Assembly (NCBI GenBank): GCA_903847285.1
Contig: CAINDH010000051.1
Location: 1-39,318, forward strand
Direction of reading: 5' to 3'
Source of the DNA: an uncultured Verrucomicrobia subdivision 3 bacterium
GTDB lineage: Bacteria > Verrucomicrobiota > Verrucomicrobiae > Limisphaerales > UBA11358
DNA length: 39,318 nt
Shown: one piece after another, positions 24,905 to 32,623 of the stretch
Position numbering within the stretch: position 1 is the first letter of the stretch
Layout of the letters: every line of letters starts with the position of its first letter
Program-made: the position numbers and the translations under genes
Notes under the pieces: model-generated
Database searches by the model: none
Seen by the model: only the letters and a program-made list of their open reading frames with translations
What the model was told of the DNA's origin: nothing

Positions 24905-26002
24905 TTACGGATTCGCGCCGGATCTCGGCGCCGCCGGTTCGCGGTTCAACTGTAAGCGCAGTTCGCGGGTTTTGCCATCGGCGCGTTGCGGCAGGAAGAT
25001 TTTGTCCTGCACGTTCGTCAGCACCTGCGCCATGGCCTTGGAGAGTTCCAGTTGCGCGTAGAGGTTGGGGTTGCTCTGGTATTGCGGCAGCAGCTTGGTG
25101 AACGCGTTCGCCTCGGACTCGACGGCGGAAACAAAACGGGTGCGCGCGGACTCGGCGGCGTTGGTGATGGACGCGGCCGACGCGCCAGCCTGGCTGGCAA
25201 TGCGATTCGCTTCGCTCAAGGCTCCGTTGATCAGCGTGTCGCGATTCTGGCGCGCGGTGGTCACGGCGGCGAAAACATCTTTCAACTGGCGCGGCGCTTT
25301 GCTTTCCACCTGCACCTGGTCAATCACCACGCCGAGATGCTGGCGCTCGGAGAGTTCGGCGACGTGATGGCGGACGGCATCTTGAAAACCACTGGTGTCG
25401 CGCGTGAGGATGTCGTCCACATTGAAACGCGCGGCAGTGACGATAAGGGCGTTGTTGGCGGCGTTCTGGACGGCGTTGGAAATGCCGTTGAGGTTGAATT
25501 GATGATTCGTTCCGCTGGTGAAATTAAAGATGGCCGTGCGCGGGTCGTCAATGTGATATGAAACCGTGGCGCGCGTGTGGATGATGTTGCGGTCGGCGGT
25601 AACGACGTAGCCTTCAAACATCGGATTGAGCGACGGCCCGGCGGGCGGCTCGGTGCCAGCGAGTTCCATCTCCGGCGTGGTGAGATACCAGCCGACCGAT
25701 GTGGTGACATACTGGTTGGCGATGATTGGAATACGGATGACTTCGTCAATCGGATATGGCAGCGACCAGTGCAAACCCGCGCCGAGTAGCATCTTTTGGC
25801 CTTCGCCCTGCGGCTTGCCGAAACGCAGGATGATGGCTTTTTCCTGCTGCTGGACAGTAAAAAATCCCGCCGCGAAAATGATGACGACGAGCGCCACCAT
25901 CGCGATCTTGACGATGACGAAGCTGCTGCGCAACGCCTCGGCGAGCGCCTGCGAACCGGCGTCGCGCATTTCGGGGGCGTGTGAATGATCGTGGTCGCTC
26001 AT
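24905..26002 (-). CDS. hflK: HflK-like SPFH membrane protein with His-rich N-terminus
   Basis: Member of the stomatin/prohibitin/flotillin/HflK superfamily, 365 residues. HflK and HflC form large cage-like oligomers that surround FtsH protease in other bacteria. The N-terminus is MSDHDHSHAPEM (His4, His6, His8), followed by a single transmembrane helix near residues 29-50 and the SPFH domain (EKAIILRFGKP, GLHWSLPYPIDEV). The coiled-coil region rich in Ala and Glu (SEANRIASQAGASAASITNAAESARTRF split across about 250-285) precedes the C-terminal YAQLELSKAM segment. FtsH is not in this window. The gene lies between hflC (220 bases upstream in transcription) and the small membrane protein. Confidence 0.88.
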   Translation of the reverse strand: MSDHDHSHAPEMRDAGSQALAEALRSSFVIVKIAMVALVVIIFAAGFFTVQQQEKAIILRFGKPQGEGQKMLLGAGLHWSLPYPIDEVIRIPIIANQYVTTSVGWYLTTPEMELAGTEPPAGPSLNPMFEGYVVTADRNIIHTRATVSYHIDDPRTAIFNFTSGTNHQFNLNGISNAVQNAANNALIVTAARFNVDDILTRDTSGFQDAVRHHVAELSERQHLGVVIDQVQVESKAPRQLKDVFAAVTTARQNRDTLINGALSEANRIASQAGASAASITNAAESARTRFVSAVESEANAFTKLLPQYQSNPNLYAQLELSKAMAQVLTNVQDKIFLPQRADGKTRELRLQLNREPAAPRSGANP

Positions 26003-26036
26003 GTCAGTTCAAATTCAATTCGAGGTGGAGGCCGCG

Positions 26037-26176
26037 GTGGCAGTTTTCGCGCTGCGAAAACTCCGTCGCCGAGCGCAGCGTCAGGCGACGGAAACTTCCG
26101 TGTGCCAATGACGATGCCATGCCACAAAGTGCCTGCTGCGCAGGCAAAAGTTGTCTCAGCGCGACAACTTTTGCCT
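26037..26176 (-). other. Highly structured intergenic segment between hflC and hflK
   Basis: Within 140 bases lie three perfect stems: 26042-26050 with 26054-26062 (9 bp, loop GCT), 26062-26070 with 26084-26092 (9 bp), and 26142-26155 with 26163-26176 (14 bp, 7-base loop). A GTGGCA/TGCCAC pair (26037-26042 with 26120-26125) could enclose the first two. It is transcribed as part of the SPFH operon, before hflK. A regulatory RNA element, processing site, or REP-like repeat cluster are all possible. Confidence 0.6.
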
Positions 26177-26222
26177 CGTTCTGGTTTGTGAGCGGCATAA
26201 TTTCTAAATTCAGTGGCTCTGA

Positions 26223-27122
26223 TTATTCATTCGCCGGCAGTTTTTGGAACAGGTCAAACGGCGGCGTGCGTTCGTCGAGAAACAGATCTGTCTTCTGGTT
26301 CAACGAGGATTTCAACGCCTCCAGCTTCAACAGGAAAATGGCCAACTCGGGGTTCTGCTGGAACACGGCGAGAGTCTTTGCGGCTTCGGCGTTGCCTTCG
26401 CCTTCGATACGCGTGGCGGCCGCTTGGGCGTTCGCGAGCACATCGGCGGCCTGGCGTTCGGCGGCGGACTTGATCTTGTTCGCCTCGGCTTCGCCCTTGA
26501 ACTGCGCTTCGCTGATGTATTTCGTGCGCTCGGATTTCATGCGGTCGAACACCGTCTGCGTGACGCTCTCCGGCAGGCCGAGTTTTTTCACGCCGAGATA
26601 CTCGATGCTGATGCCGTAATTGTGCGTGGCGAGTTCGGTCGTCACAGCGGCGCGGATTTCCGATTCAATCTGCTCCAGCTTCAAATCTTGCGGGTTGGAA
26701 TTCACGAAGTCGGCGAGGTTGTGCTTGCCGATGACAGCGGCCTTGGCGCTACGGAGCATTGCTTCCAGCTGGCGTTGAGCGGCGGCAACAGAACCGCCCG
26801 CGAACTTCGGGAAAAATTCTTTTGCATCAGAAATCTTCCAGCCGACGTAAACGCTCGTGAGGAGCATGGTGTTGTCAGCGGTCAGGTTTTCGCTGAACTT
26901 GTCCTCAAAATTCTGCACGCGCTGATCGAAGCGATAGACCTGCTGGATGGGCCACGGCCATTTGAAATAAAGATTCGGCTGGTCAATGTTCGCGGCGGCG
27001 GGCTTGCCGAAGGTGGTCAGCACGGCGACTTCCGACTGGCGCACCTGGAAAGTGAAGAGCAGTAGCGCAAAGATCACCACCAGCACGGCGGCAATGACGA
27101 GGGTTAACAGATTTTTTTTCAT
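26223..27122 (-). CDS. hflC: HflC-like SPFH membrane protein
   Basis: HflC-type partner of HflK, 299 residues, near the usual length. A transmembrane helix occupies residues about 5-25, followed by the SPFH domain with EVAVLTTFGKP, LYFKWPWPIQQVYRFDQRV and the HflC-like NYGISIEYLGVKKLGLPESV. The coiled coil contains the family's FKGEAEANKIKSAAERQAADVLANAQ pattern in pieces (about 215-245) and then GEGNAEAAKTLAVF. The start at 27122 directly precedes the hydrophobic helix. It begins eight bases after the seven-TM HflK-like gene, and a structured 220-base gap separates it from the second hflK, so three SPFH genes follow one another in one transcription direction. Confidence 0.92.
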   Translation of the reverse strand: MKKNLLTLVIAAVLVVIFALLLFTFQVRQSEVAVLTTFGKPAAANIDQPNLYFKWPWPIQQVYRFDQRVQNFEDKFSENLTADNTMLLTSVYVGWKISDAKEFFPKFAGGSVAAAQRQLEAMLRSAKAAVIGKHNLADFVNSNPQDLKLEQIESEIRAAVTTELATHNYGISIEYLGVKKLGLPESVTQTVFDRMKSERTKYISEAQFKGEAEANKIKSAAERQAADVLANAQAAATRIEGEGNAEAAKTLAVFQQNPELAIFLLKLEALKSSLNQKTDLFLDERTPPFDLFQKLPANE

Positions 27123-27130
27123 GGCGAAAA

Positions 27131-29005
27131 TTACGGCGTGTTGGTGACGTTCAGGAATTCCAGGTCGGCGCGGACTTTGTCTTCAAGGTTCATGATGATG
27201 ACGTCCTGCGTGTTCGTGGTGAGCAAAACATGTTTCCGCGCGCCCTTGGTGGCGGCGGCAAAGCTCTGCAAATACAGGCGCTGGCGATAGACGTCTGGCG
27301 CGGCTTTGTAGGCCGGAATCTGGTTCGTGAACAATCCGGCGCGTGCGTAGGCGGAGCTGATCTGCGTGATGCGGCGAGCATCCGCAACATTTGTGGAGGT
27401 GAACGCGGCGGCTTCGGCGAGCGCGTTCGTGCGGATGGCGGCGGCTTCGGCGTCGAGGATTTTGGCGAGGCGAGTCTGTTCCGCGCCGACGACTTTTTCG
27501 TAGGTCGCAGCTACATCGCTGGCGGTTGGCGGATGGATGTCTTGCAAGCCGACGAAAACGATTTTCGCGCCGAGCGAACGGGCGTTCGCCGAGTTCTGGA
27601 TGCGGTCGCGTAATGCGTCTGCCGCCTGCAAACGGCCTTGCGAAAGCACGTCGTTCAAATCCACGCCGGCAAAATAATGGATGACTTCGCGCGTGGCCAA
27701 ATCTTCCAGCAACTTGTCCGGCTCGCTGTTTTTATAGACCCAGTCGGTGACGTTCGTGATCTGAAATTGAATCGGAATGCTGACCGTGATGAGGCCGATG
27801 GGCTGCGCCTTGGCCGCGTCATTCGTGCCAGCGCTGGCAGAAGCTGCCGTGACCGTGGCGCGGTTGGCGACCAGAAAATTTTCCTCCTTCGCGTGGGCAA
27901 CTGTCCAGAGAATCGTGTTAGCGGATTCGCTCTGCTCGTCTGGCGTGTAGCCGACGGCGAAAGATTGAATTTGCTCGGTGCGGAAACGATAAACTTTGTC
28001 CATCGGCCACGGCAATTTGAAGTGCGCGCCAGCCGTGAGCGTCTTTACCGGCTTGCCAAAATGCTCCAGAACCGCCTGTTCGCCTGCATCCACGAAGACA
28101 AACATCGTGGAGACGACCAGCACCGCCAGTTGGATGAGCAGCAGCACAGCGAGATTTTTTTGCGCCGCCTTGAAGAACCAGGTCTCGGAAACTTTGAAGC
28201 CGAATTGATAATCCAGCGTCTGCGCCGCCGTGGTGAACAGGCTTTCCGGCTGCGCGAAAATGCCGACCACGCGGCTTTCGTAGAGCGGACGGGCGATTTT
28301 GCCCTTAACACGCGGACGATAAATCTCCAACAGCAGCGTCAGAAGATTTTCCACTGCCATCAAGCCAAGCAGCACGCACAGGCCGCGTGCAATCCAGAAA
28401 TCAGCGTGCGGAAATTTCAGTTCCACGCCCGCGATGCCCAGCGCGACGAGCGCGCAAACGTAGGCGCCTGCCAGCAGAAAACTCGCGCCGGGGCGGAGGA
28501 GGCGGTGATTTTCCAAGCGCGCAATCGTCACCGAGAAGCGTCCGAGCAAAAACAGCAGCAGGGCGAAGATGGCGAAGAGCGAGAGCGAGGCGGTGGCGTG
28601 CGCCTCGTTGATGTTCGCCGTGGTTTTGCCGCTCCAGACCCAAACGAACCAAGCGCCTGCGCCTTCAAGCAGCATCAGCAGGATGGTGAAGCCGGGGACA
28701 AAATATTTCTCGAATTGTTGGCACGCGTTCTGCGCCGGGAAACTGCCGCCGTCCTTGGATTCGAACAGCGATGCGCCCCGGCTGGTGGCGAGTTCGTCCA
28801 ACTCTAGTTTTTCCGCGCGCTCGTTTTCTTCCAGCCGCATCTGGAACCAGCTGATGCCGGACACGATGATGCCGAGACCCAGGAAAATAGATGCCGCTTG
28901 GCCCGCCAGCGAGCCGGCGAAGGTCGTGACGCCCAGGCCCGCGAGAAAAACCACCAGCGCGACGGCGAGGTTCACCTGTCCGTTTTTTTGGATGTTGCGT
29001 TCCAT
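27131..29005 (-). CDS. HflK-like SPFH protein fused to a six-helix membrane domain
   Basis: Predicted 624-residue protein. Hydrophobic helices lie near residues 11-30, 33-50, 101-124, 137-156, 173-195 and 203-227, then a seventh near 283-305 leads straight into an SPFH domain (VDAGEQAVLEHFGKP, GAHFKLPWPMDKVYRFRTEQ). The SPFH region carries an HflK-type middle (VSIPIQFQITNVTDWVY, REVIHYFAGVDLNDVL) and a coiled coil (KILDAEAAAIRTNALAEAAAF). Ordinary HflK has one transmembrane helix and about 350-420 residues, so the first 280 residues are an added membrane domain. The C-terminus ends with KVRADLEFLNVTNTP. It starts three bases after the ABC permease stop. The protein could tether an SPFH cage to a transporter. 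Confidence 0.88.
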   Translation of the reverse strand: MERNIQKNGQVNLAVALVVFLAGLGVTTFAGSLAGQAASIFLGLGIIVSGISWFQMRLEENERAEKLELDELATSRGASLFESKDGGSFPAQNACQQFEKYFVPGFTILLMLLEGAGAWFVWVWSGKTTANINEAHATASLSLFAIFALLLFLLGRFSVTIARLENHRLLRPGASFLLAGAYVCALVALGIAGVELKFPHADFWIARGLCVLLGLMAVENLLTLLLEIYRPRVKGKIARPLYESRVVGIFAQPESLFTTAAQTLDYQFGFKVSETWFFKAAQKNLAVLLLIQLAVLVVSTMFVFVDAGEQAVLEHFGKPVKTLTAGAHFKLPWPMDKVYRFRTEQIQSFAVGYTPDEQSESANTILWTVAHAKEENFLVANRATVTAASASAGTNDAAKAQPIGLITVSIPIQFQITNVTDWVYKNSEPDKLLEDLATREVIHYFAGVDLNDVLSQGRLQAADALRDRIQNSANARSLGAKIVFVGLQDIHPPTASDVAATYEKVVGAEQTRLAKILDAEAAAIRTNALAEAAAFTSTNVADARRITQISSAYARAGLFTNQIPAYKAAPDVYRQRLYLQSFAAATKGARKHVLLTTNTQDVIIMNLEDKVRADLEFLNVTNTP

Positions 29006-29008
29006 TTT

Positions 29009-29971
29009 CTAGCTCAATTCTCGTTCATCAAACAGCATGACGCCCACGGCTAGCGCCGCGCCGACGTAGCAAACGGCATAGCCGAGCGCCTTGCCGACGT
29101 AATCCCAGTGAAACGTGCTTCTACCCGCATCAATGGCGTCGGCGAGCCAGAAAAGCTGCCAGTTTGGTATAACACTGTAAAGCGTCGAGGCCCACAATGA
29201 ACCGTGTGCCGCCGGCTTGCCGAAGAAATAATCCGACATCAGGCCAACAAGAAACACGGCGGAGCAAATGGAGAGCGTCGCAATCATGTCGAAGCGCGTT
29301 GAGCAGGCGAGTGCGATGGCGGCGAGAATCCAAAGCGCGAGCAAGATTAAAATGCCGGCAGGCAGTAGATTCCAGTTCACCGCCGCCGCCGTGCCGAGGC
29401 TTTGCTGCTGATGCGTGAAGTTAAAAATGACAAAGGCCGCGATGGTGGTCAGGGCGAGCAAGGCGAATACGGCATCACTCACGAACGGGCGACGCAGGAA
29501 AAAGTTGCTGAAACCCGCCAGTGCGTAGGCCAGTGCGATAGCACCGCCAAATATGCTGATGGCCGGAATGTCTGTTTTGCCATACGCATCGAATGCCATG
29601 CGGCTGGCGAGCAGCACGCCGATCATATTCACATACGTCAGCAGTAGCAGTGCCCCCGCAAGGCCGGCAAACTTGGCGAGGAGAAATTGCGCACGGCCGA
29701 CCGGCTTGGACAGCACCGCCAATGCCGTGCCGCTGCGGATTTCCCGAGCGAGCGACGAGGATGCGCTCAATACCGCCCCAAACAGCCCGGCGAGCAACAT
29801 CACTGCAAGCGTGGAATTTTGGACAAGCTTCGGCTCATCGCCGAACGCGAAGTAATACGGGACGGCGAGAAAAATCTCGAACATGACGGAGCCGGTCATC
29901 AGCAGCAGAAAAATCGGCTGCCGGACCAGTTCCATGAACGCATTGAGCGAAATGGTGATGAATTGCCGCAT
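29009..29971 (-). CDS. ABC-2 type transporter permease
   Basis: Polytopic protein of 320 residues with six or seven hydrophobic segments. The N-terminus MRQFITISLNAFMELVRQPIF and the coupling-helix region SSSLAREIRSGTALAVLSKPVGRAQFLLAKF (split here at residue blocks about 70-105) fit ABC-2 export permeases (R-E-x-x-x-G-T-x-x-x-x-L-S-K-P-V-x-R). The C-terminus ends with MLFDERELS, the same type of tail as the second permease at 19903-21294. It is the first gene of the minus-strand cluster, three bases before the seven-TM HflK fusion. No ATPase is adjacent; the one at 21378-22556 could serve it. The 267-base gap upstream separates it from the divergent prohibitin-like gene. Confidence 0.85.
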   Translation of the reverse strand: MRQFITISLNAFMELVRQPIFLLLMTGSVMFEIFLAVPYYFAFGDEPKLVQNSTLAVMLLAGLFGAVLSASSSLAREIRSGTALAVLSKPVGRAQFLLAKFAGLAGALLLLTYVNMIGVLLASRMAFDAYGKTDIPAISIFGGAIALAYALAGFSNFFLRRPFVSDAVFALLALTTIAAFVIFNFTHQQQSLGTAAAVNWNLLPAGILILLALWILAAIALACSTRFDMIATLSICSAVFLVGLMSDYFFGKPAAHGSLWASTLYSVIPNWQLFWLADAIDAGRSTFHWDYVGKALGYAVCYVGAALAVGVMLFDERELS

Positions 29972-30238
29972 CTAAAGTTTTGAAATTCTATGCGCCCGCT
30001 GATGGATTGCCAATGGTTAATCTGACCGCACACCTCTGGCCGCACGTGAATCGCAATCTGATTTTCTTGTTATGTGGACGCGTAGCGGTAGGAATCGTTC
30101 AAAACTTTTAGGTTTTCCAACTGATCAGTTTCCCTGCCGTGGCGTTTCATCGCTCGATTTCCCGGCGCCGCGAAAACTTGGTTTTCCCTTGCTTGGCCCG
30201 GCTGCGTGATAAATGCTCTCACCAACAATTAATTTTTT

Positions 30239-31045
30239 ATGCGCGCTGAAACTCTCGCCAAACTGATCGGGGTTGCCATCCTGATTTTCATCCTCGTTGT
30301 CGCAGCCTCCTCCGCTAGCTACGTCGTGCAACCCGGCTATCGCGGCGTGGAGGTGACGCTCGGCAAGGTGTCCACGGTGTTCAAGCCGGAGGGCTTCGGC
30401 TGGAAGATGCCGTTCATCACGCACATCCTGCCGGTATCCATTCGCCAGCAAACGCGCGAACTGGTGGCCGACTGCTATTCCTCCGACTTGCAACAGGTGA
30501 AGACCGAATTGCGCGTGCTTTATAAAATTCCCGAAAGCTCGGTCGTGAAAATTTACCAGCAGTTTGCCGGCGACCCGTTCGACAGTCTCATCGCTCCACG
30601 CGTGCAGGAAGCCTTGAAGGAAGCCACCGCGTTGCAAAGCGCCGAGCAGATTGTGAAACAGCGCGAAGCCATAAAGTCCGCCGCGCTCGTCGCCGCGCAG
30701 AGAAAAGTCGGCGACATTGTCATCATCGTGGACGTGGTCATTCAGAACATTGACCTCTCGCACGAATTGGAAACTGCCATCGAATCGAAGATGGTCATGG
30801 AACAGGAAGCCGCCAAGGCCAAGTTTACCCAGGTCAAGGCGCAGATCGAAGCGGACACCGTCGTCATCAAAGCCAAGGGCGACGCGGAATCCATCAAGAT
30901 TCGCGGCGAGGCGCTCAAGCTCACGCCCGCTTTCATCGATTTGCAAATCGTGGAAAAGTGGGATGGCAAGGCGCCGCTCTACGTCGGCGGTGCGAATGGC
31001 GGCGGCGTGAATATGTTGCTGCCTGCTGCTGATCTAAAAAAATAA
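30239..31045 (+). CDS. Prohibitin-like SPFH protein
   Basis: A fourth SPFH protein, 268 residues, of the prohibitin branch. Residues about 8-28 are a transmembrane helix (LIGVAILIFILVVAASSASY). The SPFH domain follows with VVQPGYRGVEVTLGKV, EGFGWKMPFI and the prohibitin-type VKTELRVLYKIPESSV. The coiled coil has EQEAAKAKFTQVKAQIEAD and IKAKGDAESIKIRGEALKL. The end (LLPAADLKK) is short. Such proteins make membrane ring assemblies that hold protease or lipid domains. It diverges from the minus-strand SPFH/transporter cluster across a 267-base gap and is followed after 13 bases by a two-helix miniprotein, so the two are likely cotranscribed. Confidence 0.9.
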   Translation: MRAETLAKLIGVAILIFILVVAASSASYVVQPGYRGVEVTLGKVSTVFKPEGFGWKMPFITHILPVSIRQQTRELVADCYSSDLQQVKTELRVLYKIPESSVVKIYQQFAGDPFDSLIAPRVQEALKEATALQSAEQIVKQREAIKSAALVAAQRKVGDIVIIVDVVIQNIDLSHELETAIESKMVMEQEAAKAKFTQVKAQIEADTVVIKAKGDAESIKIRGEALKLTPAFIDLQIVEKWDGKAPLYVGGANGGGVNMLLPAADLKK

Positions 31046-31058
31046 TCACGGTCAGACC

Positions 31059-31253
31059 ATGAATCCCCGTTACGCTTTCATCTTCAAGCTGCTGGGCGCG
31101 GTGCTGGTGATTTTACTGCTGGCTCTGCTGTTTTCGCCGGTGATGAAGTTTGTGGAAATGGCGGCGCGCGAGCTGGTTTATTTCTGGTGGCTGATTCTAT
31201 TGCTGCTACTCGCGGTCTGGCTCATCTGGGGGCTGGGGGCGAAGAAGAAATAA
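31059..31253 (+). CDS. Two-helix membrane miniprotein downstream of prohibitin-like gene
   Basis: Sixty-four residues with two hydrophobic helices: FKLLGAVLVILLLALLFSPV and FWWLILLLLLAVWLIWGLGA, and a KKK C-terminus. The helices leave no room for a catalytic domain. Its ATG lies 13 bases after the prohibitin-like stop, so a subunit or anchor role for the SPFH ring is a reasonable inference. The stop codon sits at the edge of the clpP terminator hairpin. I do not recognise a named family. Confidence 0.65.
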   Translation: MNPRYAFIFKLLGAVLVILLLALLFSPVMKFVEMAARELVYFWWLILLLLLAVWLIWGLGAKKK

Positions 31254-31284
31254 AAATGCGACCGGGATTTCTCCCAGCCGCATT
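31252..31284 (-). terminator. Intrinsic terminator of clpP
   Basis: Read on the minus strand, AATGCG/CGCATT (6 bp) and GGGA/TCCC (4 bp) stack around a 3x3 internal loop and a 4-base loop (31255-31284) and are followed by TTTTTA (complement of 31251-31256). It begins 23 bases after the clpP stop. The plus strand has no T-run after it, so it acts mainly on clpP. Confidence 0.65.
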
Positions 31285-31307
31285 CGTTGAAAAGTTAATC
31301 GCGCTGC

Positions 31308-31922
31308 TTAAACTTTTTCCGTGCCGGGAATTTCTTTGCGCGACTGCACGACCAAATCCACCAGTCCGTATTTCTTCGCGTCCTCGGCGCTCATGAAATT
31401 ATCGCGGTCGCAGTCTTTCTCCACCTGCTCAATGCTCTGGCCGGTGTGCTTGGAGAGAATTCCGTTCAGCGTGTTCTTCAGTTTGAGCATGTGTTTCACG
31501 CGGATCTCCACGTCGCTGGCCTGACCTTCCGCGCCACCGAGCACTTGATGGATCATAATGTTAGAATTCGGCAGTGCGAAACGCTTGCCCTTTGTGCCCG
31601 CACAGAGCAGCACCGCGCCCATGCTCGCCGCCTGGCCGATGCAATAGGTATTCACGTCGCACGTCATGTATTGCATCGTGTCGTAGATCGCGAGACCAGC
31701 CGAGACGCTACCGCCAGGCGAGTTGATGTAGAAATGAACGTCCTTCTTCGGGTCTGCCATCTGCAAGAAAAGCAACTGCGCCACGATCACGTTGGCGACG
31801 TTGTCATCCACCGGCGTGCCAAGGAAAATGATGCGGTCCACCAACAGCCGTGAGTAAATATCCCAGCTGCGCTCACCGCGCGCCGTCTGTTCAACCACGA
31901 TTGGAACGAGAAAATTATTCAT
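31308..31922 (-). CDS. clpP: ATP-dependent Clp protease proteolytic subunit
   Basis: Serine peptidase that forms the tetradecameric chamber working with ClpX or ClpA, in the cytoplasm. The 204-residue length is usual. The triad is Ser100 (GQAASMGA), His125 (NIMIHQ) and Asp174 (DRDNFMSA). The handle region and the motif [18 protein letters not shown] are typical. The N-terminus starts [27 protein letters not shown] across residues 1-27, close to the usual propeptide-to-mature junction. It is monocistronic with its own terminator. No clpX follows. Although it sits beside the SPFH genes, it is transcribed separately, so a functional tie is only positional. Confidence 0.95.
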   Translation of the reverse strand: MNNFLVPIVVEQTARGERSWDIYSRLLVDRIIFLGTPVDDNVANVIVAQLLFLQMADPKKDVHFYINSPGGSVSAGLAIYDTMQYMTCDVNTYCIGQAASMGAVLLCAGTKGKRFALPNSNIMIHQVLGGAEGQASDVEIRVKHMLKLKNTLNGILSKHTGQSIEQVEKDCDRDNFMSAEDAKKYGLVDLVVQSRKEIPGTEKV

Positions 31923-32029
31923 GCAAAATAACTACCGCATTTTTGCGCCAAGTAAAGTTTTCATCCACAGATTTAGCGGATTCAAACAGAGAAAATGCAG
32001 CTCCCTTTGCAACCATTCGCCGGGAGCGG

Positions 32030-32080
32030 TTCTTCCTCTCCGCCAACTCGGAGTTGGGTGCGAGGGTGGGGGTGAGGTGG
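32030..32080. repeat. Candidate dispersed intergenic repeat with small hairpin
   Basis: The segment has a CCAACT/AGTTGG stem (32043-32048 with 32052-32057) embedded in the pattern CTCTCCGCC and GAGGGTGGGGGTGAGG. This resembles the CTCTCC...GAGGGTGGGGTGAGG dispersed repeats known in many bacterial genomes. It lies between clpP and the Nudix gene, just beyond the Nudix stop. Confidence 0.45.
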
Positions 32081-32089
32081 TTCGTTAAT

Positions 32090-32617
32090 TTATTTTTTAC
32101 TTGGCGCGATTGGCGTCTTGGCGGTTAAAAATATTCCCCACAACAAAACAAACGCGCTCGCGAAATCCTCCGGCTTCTCCTTCACCCAATTCGTCACCGC
32201 CTCTGGTGCGAACCACGCGCCCGTTTCAATCTCGTCGGGATGTAGCACGAACGGCCCTTCGTTTTCACAGCGGTAGATCCAGCAGAATTCCCAGCCCGTC
32301 TCCTTGCGCGCATCAATCTTGAAAAGCCGCTCCGGCGCCTGCGTGAGGCGCAGGCCGATCTCCTCGCGCACCTCGCGCACCGCGCACGCGTCATAATCCT
32401 CGCCCGTATCCAGATGGCCTGACGATGACGAATCCCACTTGCCGGCGGCGATATCTTTTTTCATGGAACGCTTCTGAAGGAAAACCTCGCCGCGCGCATT
32501 GAACACCAGCACATGCACCGCGCGATGCCACAAGGCCCGCGCATGAACCTCCTTGCGCGGTGCTTGGCCGATCACCTCGTCGCGTTCATTGACCACATCA
32601 AAAATTTCTTCGCTCAT
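32090..32617 (-). CDS. Nudix hydrolase (YfcD/Idi-like)
   Basis: Nudix-family pyrophosphohydrolase of 175 residues. The Nudix box is present with the usual spacing: Gly of SGHLDTGE, then REVREEIGL. The N-terminal FDVVNERDEVIGQAPRKEVHARALWHR pattern (read in blocks) and VHVLVFNARGEVFLQKRS are typical of the YfcD/isopentenyl-diphosphate isomerase-like branch, but the substrate of this branch is not settled. The C-terminus reads WVKEKPEDFASAFVLLW. It starts six bases after the phosphatase-like gene in the same direction, so the two are probably one transcription unit, and both proteins open with near-identical MSEE(I/F)FD. Confidence 0.88.
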   Translation of the reverse strand: MSEEIFDVVNERDEVIGQAPRKEVHARALWHRAVHVLVFNARGEVFLQKRSMKKDIAAGKWDSSSSGHLDTGEDYDACAVREVREEIGLRLTQAPERLFKIDARKETGWEFCWIYRCENEGPFVLHPDEIETGAWFAPEAVTNWVKEKPEDFASAFVLLWGIFLTAKTPIAPSKK

Positions 32618-32623
32618 AAAAAA

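Noticed and set aside
26004..26198. 64-codon minus-strand frame in the structured hflC-hflK gap
   Set aside because: It runs through three perfect hairpins and is Ser/Arg-rich with no hydrophobic or domain signal; the RNA structure is the better explanation. It is kept as a weak possibility only.
27638..28807. Long plus-strand open frame opposite the seven-TM HflK fusion
   Set aside because: Antisense shadow of a clear membrane protein; its translation is rich in Arg, Gln and His and matches no family I know.
30125..30946. Minus-strand open frame opposite the prohibitin-like gene
   Set aside because: Shadow of a conserved SPFH gene; composition biased to Gly, His and Leu with no start context.
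32030..32080. Intrinsic terminator of the Nudix gene
   Set aside because: The stem is only 6 bp and no T-run follows on the minus strand; it resembles a dispersed repeat more than a terminator.
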